Shown in pieces: positions 1-8,020 of a stretch of DNA of 64,000 nt (its first letter is position 1; each line of letters begins with the position of its first letter). This DNA is from Saccharopolyspora erythraea NRRL 2338 (GTDB taxonomy: Bacteria > Actinomycetota > Actinomycetes > Mycobacteriales > Pseudonocardiaceae). Made by a program: the position numbers and the translations under genes. The DNA lies in NCBI RefSeq assembly GCF_000062885.1, contig NC_009142.1, positions 5,631,584 through 5,695,583 on the forward strand. Direction: 5' to 3'. The notes below the pieces were generated by a model that saw only the letters and a list, made by a program, of their open reading frames with translations, was not told where the DNA came from and searched no databases.

Positions 1-1
1 C

Positions 2-151
2 GCGATTCTGAAGGCCGTGCGAAAAGGTGACGCGGACGCCGCGGCCAGGCTGACCGCCGAGCACGTCCAGCACGCCGCGGCCATCCGCGACGCGAACCCG
101 GAACTGCGGGCCGCCGGCGGACAGGACCGGGAGGACCACACCGGCCTCTGA
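2..151 (+). CDS. C-terminal end of a GntR/FadR-type regulator (partial)
   Basis: The window opens inside a gene; 49 codons are readable up to TGA. The segment ILKAVRKGDADAAARLTAEH is the last helix pair typical of the FCD effector-binding domain of FadR-subfamily GntR repressors, where a conserved GDA..A.....H pattern closes the helical bundle. The DNA-binding domain lies outside the window, so the target genes cannot be read. An IclR gene lies convergent to it. The family call rests on a short fragment. Confidence 0.6.
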   Translation, partial: AILKAVRKGDADAAARLTAEHVQHAAAIRDANPELRAAGGQDREDHTGL

Positions 152-280
152 GCCCGCACGTACCCGTTCTCCGGATCGACGGCCTCATCGGCCTCACGAT
201 GGGGCCGTCGTCGTTTCCGCCCTCACAGACCTACATTTCGGTCCTGCGTTCCCCATTTCCCGCGTGCAGAGCGAGTTCCG

Positions 281-1045
281 CTACCGGTGGCTGATCTCGG
301 CGGAGATGGCGTCGGCGTGTTCGCGCACGAGGGGCGCGCATCGGTCGCGAAGTTCTCCGGCGGAGATGCGCGCCGCGTTGACCGAGATGTTGAGGGCGGC
401 GATGACGCCACTGCGGTCCCGGATGGGAGCCGCGACCGAGCGGACGCCCTCTTCTCGTTCACCATCGATCAACGCGAAGCCGTCCTCGCGCACCGTCATC
501 AGGGCCTCGCGCAGCTCGCGCCGGTCTGTGATCGTGCGCGAGGTCAGGGGCGTGAGCTCGACCTCTTCGAGGTAGGCATCGAGTTCGGCGTCCGGCAACG
601 CCGCGAGCAGAACCCGGCCGAGCGACGTCGGGTAGGCCGGCAACCGCGAGCCGATGTTCAGCGTGATCGACACGCTCCGCGGACTCGGCACCCGCGCCAG
701 GTAGACGATCTCCGCACCGTCCAACGTCGCCAGCGAGGACGATTCCTGCGTGGAACTGGACAGGTCACGCATGTGCGGCTCAGCGTGCTCCCACCACGGA
801 GAGGAGGAAAGATAGCCGTAGCCGAGGCGCATCACCTTCGACGTCAGCCGGAACCGGCGGTCCTGCTGTGTTGCGAAACCGACGCGGGTGAAGGTCAGCA
901 GCACGCGGCGGACGGTCGCGCGAGTGAGGCCGGTGAGCTCGGCCGCCTGGCTGATGGTCAGCTCCGGGTGCTCCGCGGAGAAGGCCATCATGACCTGGAA
1001 GGCCTTGTCGACGGAATCGATGAAATCCGGATCTTCCCGTGACAC
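281..1045 (-). CDS. IclR-family transcriptional regulator
   Basis: 254 aa, the normal size for the family. Residues about 8-75 form the winged helix-turn-helix (ISQAAELTGLTRATVRRVL is the recognition region) and residues 90-250 the IclR effector domain, ending in IAALNISVNAARIS and a final helix. The spacing is close to the PcaR/PcaU/CatR branch, which senses aromatic-ring catabolites. It follows the amidohydrolase, SDR, CMD-like and symporter genes on the same strand and probably regulates them. A palindrome at 4886-4904 upstream of the first gene of that run is a candidate site, but this link is inference. Confidence 0.9.
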   Translation of the reverse strand: MSREDPDFIDSVDKAFQVMMAFSAEHPELTISQAAELTGLTRATVRRVLLTFTRVGFATQQDRRFRLTSKVMRLGYGYLSSSPWWEHAEPHMRDLSSSTQESSSLATLDGAEIVYLARVPSPRSVSITLNIGSRLPAYPTSLGRVLLAALPDAELDAYLEEVELTPLTSRTITDRRELREALMTVREDGFALIDGEREEGVRSVAAPIRDRSGVIAALNISVNAARISAGELRDRCAPLVREHADAISAEISHR

Positions 1046-1178
1046 TCCTGGCTCTCTCCGTCCCTCGCCCGCGGGCCTTTCCAGGCTGAACTCACCCCAG
1101 CCCGGACTGGCTCAAATCTACCCCACCTCGCGGCGCCGGGGAGCGCTCGACGGTGTCGCGAGGCGGATGTCTCCGTGA

Positions 1179-2055
1179 TCAGTGCGGGAAATCGAAGCAC
1201 TCCGCGGGGTTGTCGACCAGCAGTCGTCTGCGGTCGGTCTCCGTGAGGGCGAATTCGGCGAGGAGGTCGACCAGGTCACCGTCGTCGGGGACGAAGCCGT
1301 GGGTGTTGGGGTGGGGGGAAATCCGTACCCCACACGACCCGTTCCGGCGCACTCCAGGCGAGCAACCGGGCGAGCGCGGCGGAGTCGCTCATGTCCGGTG
1401 GAACGGTGGCAAGACGGTCGGCGCCGCTGAGCTTGACCCAGACCCGCCCGGTGTCGAGCAGCCGGCGCAAAACCGTCACCGCAGGAGAGTCGAGGCCCTG
1501 GCGCAGATCGACACGGCCCATGTGGTCGATGACGACCGGAAGCGGTAGCGACCGGATGAAGTCCTCGTGTTCGGCGAGGCCGTTGCCGGCGACGTGCAGC
1601 GCGATGTGCCACCCGTAGGGGCGGACCAGATCCGTGATCGCTTCGATTGCTCCTGGCGTAGGCGCGGGTCCGAGATGCGGGGTGAAATGCAGACGGGCCC
1701 CGCGAACGCCGGCGTCATGCAAGCGGGCGACTTCCGCCGCGGAGGTGTCGGGGCGGATCAGCGCAACACCGCGGTAACGGCCCGCGCCTTCCTCCAACGC
1801 GGCCACCAAGGAGGCGTGGTCGGCGCCGTGCGCGGCCGACTGGACGAGCACCGCCCGATGGAACCCGAGCAGGTGGTGCAGCTTCTGCAGGTCTGCGAGC
1901 GGCGCTTCGGGGGGTGTGAAGGTCCGGTCCGGCGCGTACGGGAACAGGCTCGTGGGGCCGAATATGTGGCAGTGCGCGTCGCAGGCGTCGGCGGGCACGT
2001 CGATCGTCATAGCGTGCGGTGCCGGATGCGGGCCGGGATTGGACGGTGTGCTCAA
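1179..2055 (-). pseudogene. Amidohydrolase of the 2-pyrone-4,6-dicarboxylate hydrolase type, frameshifted
   Basis: TIM-barrel metal-dependent hydrolase of the COG3618 group (LigI / galactarolactonase-like). The N-terminal metal motif DAHCHIFGP is clear, followed by a barrel with HVAGNGLAEHEDF and VVIDHMGR, and a C-terminal VVWGTDFPHP with the catalytic Asp. The reading frame breaks in a run of six G (+ strand 1313-1318): as given it reads DFPPPQHPRLRPRRR, while removing one base restores DFPHPNTHGFVPDD and a normal end DNPAECFDFPH at 1179. The start is taken as TTG at 2055, 6 bases after AGGAGG; ATG at 2010 is the alternative. It lies directly downstream of the SDR gene. Because the break is a single base in a homopolymer, a sequencing error is as likely as a true pseudogene. 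Confidence 0.8.
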
Positions 2056-2072
2056 CGGAACCTCCTGCTCAC

Positions 2073-2873
2073 TCAGTCGCAGCGGGCGGTCATGCCGCCG
2101 TCGACGACGATCTCGGTGCCGGTGACGAATCGCGCTTCGTCGGAAGCGAGGAAAAGCGCGGCGTGTGCGGTGTCGCGGCCGTCTCCCATGAATCCGAGCG
2201 GGATGCGGGCCTGGCGTTGGGCGAGCAGCGCGTCCACATCGCCGCCGGTGCGTTGCCCGGCGAGACGAGCTTCCACCATGGGGGTGTGCAACTGTCCTGG
2301 CACCACTGTGTTGACCCGGATCCGGTCCGGGGCGTGCTGCACGGCGACCACTTTGGACAGCTGGATGACGCCTGCTTTCGCCGACGCGTATCCCACCTGG
2401 GCCGAGCCGGTCCAACGCAGTCCTGAGGTCGATGCGATGTTCACGATCGCACCGCCGCCCTGCTCCTTCATGACCGGAATGACGTGTTTGCAGCCGAGGT
2501 AGGCGCTGGAGAGGTTGGTGTCCAGTTGCGCCTGCCAGGTCTGCTCGTCGAGTTCCACCGGTCCGCCGTGCCGTGAGCCGCCGACGTTGTTGACCAGAAC
2601 GTCGATCCTGCCGAACGCGGTGCGGGCAGCCTCGACCATGCCCGCGACGGCTGCGGAGTCGGTGACGTCACACGTGTGCGCCACCGCAGTGCCTCCCTCC
2701 TCAGCGATCACCTCCAGGGTCGACTCCAGCGGTTCGGCGTCGCGGTCCACGACCAGCACCCGTGCGCCTTCGCGGGCGAAGATGGCCGCCGTTGCACGCC
2801 CGTTGCCCCAACCCGGACCGGCGCTGCCCGCACCGGTGACGATCGCGACCTTGCCTGCCAGTCGACCGCTCAT
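2073..2873 (-). CDS. Short-chain dehydrogenase/reductase (classical SDR)
   Basis: 266 aa NAD(P)-dependent oxidoreductase. The Rossmann motif is VTGAGSAGPGWGNGRA, with a slightly enlarged glycine loop; NNVGGS follows beta-4, the catalytic Ser is in NIASTSG and the YxxxK pair is YASAKAG. The C-terminal FVTGTEIVVDGGM is the standard closing motif. The start ATG at 2873 overlaps the stop of the upstream CMD-like gene by four bases (ATGA), so the two are translationally coupled. Its substrate is probably a hydroxy/keto intermediate in the same catabolic route as the neighbouring amidohydrolase; the sequence does not reveal which. Confidence 0.92.
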   Translation of the reverse strand: MSGRLAGKVAIVTGAGSAGPGWGNGRATAAIFAREGARVLVVDRDAEPLESTLEVIAEEGGTAVAHTCDVTDSAAVAGMVEAARTAFGRIDVLVNNVGGSRHGGPVELDEQTWQAQLDTNLSSAYLGCKHVIPVMKEQGGGAIVNIASTSGLRWTGSAQVGYASAKAGVIQLSKVVAVQHAPDRIRVNTVVPGQLHTPMVEARLAGQRTGGDVDALLAQRQARIPLGFMGDGRDTAHAALFLASDEARFVTGTEIVVDGGMTARCD

Positions 2874-3430
2874 GCCACTGCTCCGTTCTCGTCGAGGGTG
2901 TCGGGTTCGGTCGCCTCGTCCGGTCGACCGACGTGCAGGGCGACCAGGAAGCGGGAGACCAGGTTGTAGGTGCCGATCGTCGCGGTGAGCTCGACGATGT
3001 GCCGGTCGTCGAAGTGCTCGTGCAGCGCCTTGAAGACGTCGTCGGGCACCTCGACAGATCGTGTCATCGCATCGGTGTAGGCGAGCGCCGCGCGCTGCGG
3101 TGCCGTAAGCGTGGCCGCCGGGTCCACGACGTCGACGCGGAGCCCTTCGGTCTGCTCGGGGGTGAGCCCGGCTCGGTGCGCGACCGGTTCGTGCGCGTTC
3201 CACTCGTAGTCGGCACCGTTGAGAGCTGCGACGCGCAGGATCGCGAGTTCCCGGATGTCGGCGGGCAGGCCGGCACGGGTGCGGATCGCTCCCAGCAGAC
3301 TGTTCCATCCGTCGGCGATCGGGGGACTGTGCAGCAGCATCTGGTCCAGTGGTGTGAGCTGCCCGCCGCGCCGCTCGCGGATCCGATCAGCGATTTCGCT
3401 GTCAACGCTCTGGTATTCCAGGCGTGCCAT
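2870..3430 (-). CDS. Carboxymuconolactone decarboxylase-like (AhpD-fold) protein
   Basis: 186 aa all-helical protein of the CMD family. The diagnostic stretch is RELAILRVAALNGADYEWNAHEPVA followed by RAALAYTDAMTRS. The paired redox Cys of true AhpD enzymes are absent, as in decarboxylase-like members. It sits first in a coupled set with an SDR and an amidohydrolase and downstream of a dicarboxylate symporter, which fits degradation of a ring-cleavage acid. ATG at 3430 begins the conserved MARLEYQS; an upstream in-frame ATG at 3463 would add 11 residues and has no better ribosome site. Confidence 0.85.
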   Translation of the reverse strand: MARLEYQSVDSEIADRIRERRGGQLTPLDQMLLHSPPIADGWNSLLGAIRTRAGLPADIRELAILRVAALNGADYEWNAHEPVAHRAGLTPEQTEGLRVDVVDPAATLTAPQRAALAYTDAMTRSVEVPDDVFKALHEHFDDRHIVELTATIGTYNLVSRFLVALHVGRPDEATEPDTLDENGAVA

Positions 3431-3486
3431 CAGTGTTGTGATCCTTCCGTGCCGAGGATGCATATGAGGTGGAGTGCCGCGGCGGG

Positions 3487-4851
3487 TCAGGAGGGGCCCG
3501 CAGTGTTGGCGACCGCGTCGGCCGTGGGCGCTGGGAATGTCTCGGCGGAACCGTCGCGGTCAGGCAGGGGTACAACGGGTTCGCCGTTGAGGACGGCGCG
3601 AGCACGTTCGAGATCGAGAGCGCGTTCCCAGCGTGCGACGACGAGACTGCCCATGATCTGTCCGGACAGGCTGACCAGACCACGCATGGTCGACAGGAAC
3701 CGGTCGATGCCCAAGACCAGCATGATCCCGACAACAGGGACCGCGCCCGTGGTCGACAGGGTCGCCGCGAGGATGACGAAGCCCGCACCGGCAACTCCCG
3801 CGCTGCCCTTCGAGGTGACCATGAAGACGGCCAGCAACCCGATCTGCTGCCACAACGACAGGTCGACGTTGAACGCCTGCGCGATGTACAGAGACGCGAA
3901 GCCGAGGTAGAGGCACACTCCGTCACCGTTGAACGCATATCCGGAGGGAACGACGAGGCCGACGATCCGCTTGGGCGAGCCGAGGTTCTCCAGCTTGCGC
4001 ATGAGCTGCGGCATCACGACCTCGTAGTTGGAGGTGCCCAGCGTGATCAGCAGCTCGTCTTTGAAGTACCGGTACAGCTTGAGGATCCGCAGCCCGCACA
4101 GCCGAGCGATCAAGCCGAACACCAGCAGGCTGAACACGATGCCGGTGGCCCAGAACAGCGCGATCACACTGCCCAAACTGGTCAGCGTTCCAAGCCCGAA
4201 CTTGCCCGTGGTGTAGGCCATCGCGCCGAAGGCCCCCAGCGGCGCCAGGTACATGACGAGTTTGACCACACCGAACACCGCTTCGCCGACACGGCCGATA
4301 CCGCGGGCCAGCGGCTCGCCCCGGCTGCCGAGCGCCTTGATCGCGAGGGCGAACAAGATCGCGATGAGCAGAACCTGCAGCACGTTGCCCTCGGTGAAAG
4401 CGCTGACGACGCTGTGCGGAATGATCTGAACCAGGAAGTCGTACCAGTTCTGGCTCTCGCTGGTCTGCAGGTACTTCTCCGCCGCACCCGAGAGCTGCAA
4501 CGCGTTCGGATCCGCGTTGAGCCCCCTACCCGGCTCGAACACATCCATCACGACCAAACCGGCGATCAGCGCGATCGTCGTGACGACCTCGAAGTAGACC
4601 AGAGCTTTCACCCCGACACGCCCCACAGCCGTCAGCTCCCCGGCCGAGGCGATACCGGTGACGATCGTGCAGAACACCACCGGGGCGATGAGCATCTGGA
4701 TCAACGAGATGAAACCTGTGCCGACCGGCTCGAGCGACGCACCGATCTCCGGAGCGATCAGGCCGAGGGCCGCGCCGAGAGCGATCGCGACGAGGACGGT
4801 CACGTACAGCTTCGACGTGAAAGCGCTGTGCAACAGCGATCGCATCGGCAT
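3487..4851 (-). CDS. Dicarboxylate/amino acid:cation symporter (DctA/GltP family)
   Basis: 454 aa membrane transporter of the DAACS family, with eight hydrophobic transmembrane segments and the re-entrant substrate loops. The signature GYAFNGDGVCLYLGFASLYIAQ, the glycine/serine-rich TSKGSAGVAGAGFV loop and the FALAIKALG segment are all present. Such proteins import C4-dicarboxylates, Asp or Glu with Na+ or H+. It is the first gene of a leftward run with CMD-like, SDR, amidohydrolase and IclR genes, so its cargo may be a related di- or tricarboxylate. The start codon follows a region holding a 19-bp palindrome. Confidence 0.92.
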   Translation of the reverse strand: MPMRSLLHSAFTSKLYVTVLVAIALGAALGLIAPEIGASLEPVGTGFISLIQMLIAPVVFCTIVTGIASAGELTAVGRVGVKALVYFEVVTTIALIAGLVVMDVFEPGRGLNADPNALQLSGAAEKYLQTSESQNWYDFLVQIIPHSVVSAFTEGNVLQVLLIAILFALAIKALGSRGEPLARGIGRVGEAVFGVVKLVMYLAPLGAFGAMAYTTGKFGLGTLTSLGSVIALFWATGIVFSLLVFGLIARLCGLRILKLYRYFKDELLITLGTSNYEVVMPQLMRKLENLGSPKRIVGLVVPSGYAFNGDGVCLYLGFASLYIAQAFNVDLSLWQQIGLLAVFMVTSKGSAGVAGAGFVILAATLSTTGAVPVVGIMLVLGIDRFLSTMRGLVSLSGQIMGSLVVARWERALDLERARAVLNGEPVVPLPDRDGSAETFPAPTADAVANTAGPS

Positions 4852-4885
4852 CGTTGTCTCCCGATTCTGTGCGACTGACGAACAT

Positions 4886-4904
4886 CTGTACGTTGGACGT
4901 ACAG
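4886..4904. promoter_or_regulatory. 19-bp palindrome, candidate operator of the symporter operon
   Basis: CTGTACGTTGGACGTACAG is a perfect inverted repeat (8-base arms, 3-base centre) 35 bases upstream of the symporter start. Position and symmetry suit a dimeric repressor. The best local candidates are the IclR protein at 281-1045 or the partial GntR-type regulator at the window start. Nothing else in this stretch up to 5057 looks coding. Confidence 0.5.
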
Positions 4905-5057
4905 ACGATGAGCGACGGCGGGAGCGCTGTCAATAGACACCCACGGTTTGGCCGACGCAGCACTGGAAAGGCGATACGGCTGTTCGGCTTCCTGGTGTGA
5001 GCGGCGATGCTGCTCACAACCGACTCTGAACATGACGCCGCTGGTATCGCCTCATAC

Positions 5058-5105
5058 AACACCGGGGCCGGATGATCCGAGTGCGGATCATCCGGCCCCG
5101 GTGTT
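5058..5105. terminator. 22-bp perfect hairpin, probable bidirectional terminator
   Basis: Two 22-base arms pair perfectly around a 4-base loop (AGTG at 5080-5083); both arms are GC-rich. There is no T-run, as is common in actinobacteria. It lies between the leftward MIP18-like gene (ending 5248) and the start region of the symporter operon and would isolate the two. Confidence 0.65.
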
Positions 5106-5247
5106 GCCACGCGCCGGCGACGTCAGGCGCGGGACGGTTCGTGACCTCGAGACGGCGACGCCCAGCCCGCACTCCGCCGGCCTCCAACGGCAGGCGACGG
5201 TGGAACGCCAGAGGCGAAGGTGAGCATGGCCGTTTCGCCGGCGAACG

Positions 5248-5669
5248 TCAGGCTCCATGCCGACCCGCCATTGACGGCTTGCTCGCCGAGGAGGTCCGGG
5301 GCGGCAGACCGGGCACGTCGTGCAGGTCTTCCTCGGCCAGCGCCGGCTCGTCCCGGAGCATGCCGGTCAGTGCTCTCTCCAGCAGCCCGCTGTTGATCAC
5401 CTCCGAGTCGTGGTGGTCGTCCAGGACCACCACGACTTCCCGCGCCCGCGGAAGCTCCGACAGCACGTCCTTGGCATCGGCAGCCATCAGGTAGGCGAAG
5501 TTGGGCGAGCAGAAGGAGGTCGGCAGGCGGAGGTGGACAGTGATGTCACCTTGGTCCGAGACCTCCAGGGAGCGGACGAAACCAAGGTCGGTGATGGGTT
5601 CGTCCAGTTCCGGGTCGAAGACACGATCCAGTGCCGACGTGCGGCTCGTTGCAGCTCTGCGGTATGCAT
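5248..5669 (-). pseudogene. MIP18/DUF59 iron-sulfur assembly factor, frameshifted near its start
   Basis: The family core reads LDRVFDPELDEPITDLGFV followed by a segment with the conserved Cys in PTSFCSPNFAYLMAADAK. MIP18-type proteins help build or deliver metal-sulfur clusters. The initiation region (ATG at 5669, MHTAELQRAARR) is in a different frame from the core; the break is near 5633-5640 and one or two bases would join them. The start lies one base after the stop of the truncated amidohydrolase, so the pair was once a coupled operon. An amidohydrolase next to a DUF59 gene is known beside actinobacterial propane/alkane diiron monooxygenase operons; no monooxygenase is present here. Confidence 0.7.
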
Positions 5670-5670
5670 T

Positions 5671-6405
5671 TCAGGCCACCGCCGCCGCTTCGACCACTCC
5701 GAGATCGTCGGGGACCTCGATGTCGTACATGGACGCGGCGTTGAGTCCGAGGATTTTCTTCTTCTGGCCCACGGTGAGCGGCGGGTATTCCGTCATGTCC
5801 TCGGGGATCTGGAAGTCGACGAAGCGTTCGACCAGCCACCGGGGCGTCCAAAGCGCGTAGTCGCTGGAGAACTGGATCCGGTCTTCGTCGAGCCAGTAAA
5901 GCAGTTCGCCGATGATCTGGGCGAAATACCTGGGTCGGGTGTGGATGAAGGGCATCGCGACGGCGAGGCCGGCGTGCACGTTCGGCTCCTGCGTCGCGAT
6001 CCAGCAGAAGTCCTCCAGGCGCGGGAGGCCGCAGTGCTCGACGACGAAGTTGAGGTCCGGGAAGTCCGTTGCGGCGATGTCGACGTCGGCGACGTCGAAC
6101 GCGTCGCGGTCCAAGGGCCGAATCGTCGGTCCCTTGTGGATGTGGATGTTGCGGATCCCGAGCTCTCGGCAGGCTTCGAGATAGCGGTAAGTCCACGGAT
6201 CGTTGAGCTTGTACCCGCGCGAATCACCATGCCACTCCGCGGTGTAGAGCTTCACTCCCTTGAGCTGGAATTCTGCGCCGGGCACGTCGCTGGGTGCCTG
6301 GTAGGCCTCGTGGTGGGTCGGTGCGCCTGGCTGCAGTCGCGGTGTGACGTCGACCTGCACTGCGGTGCGGTCTGCGTCGCGAGCCGCCGAGTTCCGGTGG
6401 CCCAC
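5671..6405 (-). pseudogene. Amidohydrolase lacking its N-terminal half
   Basis: From about position 6284 leftward the protein matches the C-terminal part of amidohydrolases found with diiron monooxygenase operons: LKGVKLYTAEWHGDSRGY, NIHIHKGPTIRPLDRDAFD, FVVEHCGLPRLEDFCW, FSSDYALWTPRW and KKILGLNAASMYDIEVP. Family members are about 350 residues and begin with a metal-binding HxH motif that is absent here. The first ~40 residues of the open frame (from 6405) do not resemble the family. It is therefore a 5'-truncated remnant, coupled to the MIP18-like gene. Confidence 0.7.
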
Positions 6406-6718
6406 CCGTGCCGAGGGTTGGTCCTTCGCCGGCTCGCGACCCTCGCAAACGTATCGCCCAGCACCGAACTACGGCGGCGTGGACGACGGCAACCGCTCGC
6501 AGCGCGCCTACGACCGGGGAAGACAGTATCTCGCCAAGTTGAACCCTGCACGGCGCGACCACCGAAACGACGATCGCTTCGAACCCCGTCCTCGGCGACG
6601 CGATCAAGACGAAGGGATGTGTTTCCTCGGCCCGAGCCGTGACGCGCATGGTGCTTCGGATCAGGGTGGCGAGTAGCGAAATACGGGGGCTGCGTCGCGC
6701 ATTACGTCGGTGGCGGCT
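6406..6718. other. Gap without a recognisable gene
   Basis: 313 bases between the truncated amidohydrolase and the fructuronate reductase gene. No reading frame has family resemblance and no hairpin stands out. It probably holds the breakpoint where the amidohydrolase lost its 5' half. Confidence 0.4.
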
Positions 6719-8020
6719 TTACACGGTTCGGCCGGCGGAGAGCCGCAGGTGCTCGACGTAGTCCTCCACCGCGGAGACCAGCTCCCGGTCGTTGGCGAGG
6801 GTGACGTCCAGAGCGGACAGGACACGGCGCGGGGCGTCCGCCGAGTGTGCCAATGAGACCAGTTCGTCGGCGCGGGGGTCGCTGACCGGGCGGTCGCGCA
6901 GATGGATCAGCCAGCCGGCCAACGCCGCGACCGGGGCATCGGGCATTCGCTGCGCGGCGCGTTCGGCGCGCAGCACCGGCAGGATCCGGGCGGGGATCTT
7001 TTGGGAACCGTCCGCGGCGATTTGCAGCAGGTTGTGCCGCACCCCGCGGGAGGAGAAACGCTGACGCAGGCGCTGCCGGTAGTCGGCCAAGTCCTCCTCC
7101 GGAAGGGACGCGTGGCGCGACGCGACGTCCCACCACGACGCGGTCAGCCTCGCCAGCACCGGGTGCCGGACGGCCTCGTCGACCGTCGCGCACCCCAGCG
7201 CAGGACCGGCGTAGGCCAGCAGTGTGTGCGCACCGTTGAGAAACCACAGTTTGCGCTGCTCGTACGCGGCGAGGTCGTCGACGAACCTGGCACCGGAGTT
7301 CTCCCACGCGGGCCTGCCGAGCGGGAAGTCCCCGGCCAGCAGCCACTCGCTGAACGGTTCGGTCACCACGGGAGCCCGATCCTCGAAGCCGGTGAGCCGC
7401 GCGGTGGCGGTGACGTCCTGCTCGGTGGTCGCGGGCGTGATCCGGTCGACGACCGTGTCGACGAACGACACGTGGTCCTCGATCCACGAGCGGAAATCCG
7501 GGGCCTCGCCTGCTGCGGCGGTGCGGATCGCCTCCCGCAGCACGCCGCCGTTGCCCGGCAGGTTGTCGCAGGGCACAAGCGCAATCGGGGCGCCGCTCGC
7601 GCGGTGACGCCCGCGCAGCCCGGCGAGGACGCGGCCGATCGCGGTCCCGTCCTGGTCACCGGACAGCCGGTAACCGGCCTCGGTGATCGTCAGCGTCAGC
7701 AGCGTCACGTCGGGAGAAGCCAGATCGGCGAGCCACTGGTCGGTTTCGCTGCCGGGATGGGCACGGCTGATCGCATCGACGATCTCCGCCCGTGGCTCCC
7801 CTTCTCCGCGCACCTGCAGCGAGTACAGACCGTCTTGCTCGGCGAGCGTGCGCGGGAGCTCGGTGTTGCGGAACGTGTAGGCCGCGATGCCCCAATCCGG
7901 GTCGGCCATCGTGTACACCGCCTGGTGGGCCCGGTGGAATGCGCCGAGTCCGAGGTGGACGGCGCGTACCGGAGCCGGCGGGCGTGCGTGGGCAGCGGCG
8001 CGGGTCAGTCGTGTCGTCAC
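6719..8020 (-). CDS. uxuB: Fructuronate reductase (mannitol dehydrogenase family)
   Basis: 433 aa long-chain NAD-dependent polyol dehydrogenase. N-terminal nucleotide domain: VHLGLGAFHRAHQAVY. Centre: VPCDNLPGNGGVLREA. Catalytic part: RKLWFLNGAHTLLAYAG, with the conserved K and N-G-x-H. It reduces D-fructuronate to D-mannonate (or tagaturonate to altronate) in hexuronate breakdown. Its start overlaps the uxaC stop by four bases, so the two are one operon, and a mannonate dehydratase is encoded across the LacI gene. That context favours the fructuronate/mannonate branch over mannitol oxidation. Confidence 0.88.
   Translation of the reverse strand: MTTRLTRAAAHARPPAPVRAVHLGLGAFHRAHQAVYTMADPDWGIAAYTFRNTELPRTLAEQDGLYSLQVRGEGEPRAEIVDAISRAHPGSETDQWLADLASPDVTLLTLTITEAGYRLSGDQDGTAIGRVLAGLRGRHRASGAPIALVPCDNLPGNGGVLREAIRTAAAGEAPDFRSWIEDHVSFVDTVVDRITPATTEQDVTATARLTGFEDRAPVVTEPFSEWLLAGDFPLGRPAWENSGARFVDDLAAYEQRKLWFLNGAHTLLAYAGPALGCATVDEAVRHPVLARLTASWWDVASRHASLPEEDLADYRQRLRQRFSSRGVRHNLLQIAADGSQKIPARILPVLRAERAAQRMPDAPVAALAGWLIHLRDRPVSDPRADELVSLAHSADAPRRVLSALDVTLANDRELVSAVEDYVEHLRLSAGRTV

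Noticed and set aside
3469-4878. 469-codon + strand frame opposite the first symporter
   Set aside because: An antisense shadow rich in Arg, Asp, Glu and Gln. The minus strand encodes an unmistakable transporter.
5320-6642. 440-codon + strand frame opposite the amidohydrolase/MIP18 remnants
   Set aside because: Shadow of the minus-strand genes, which have recognisable conserved residues.
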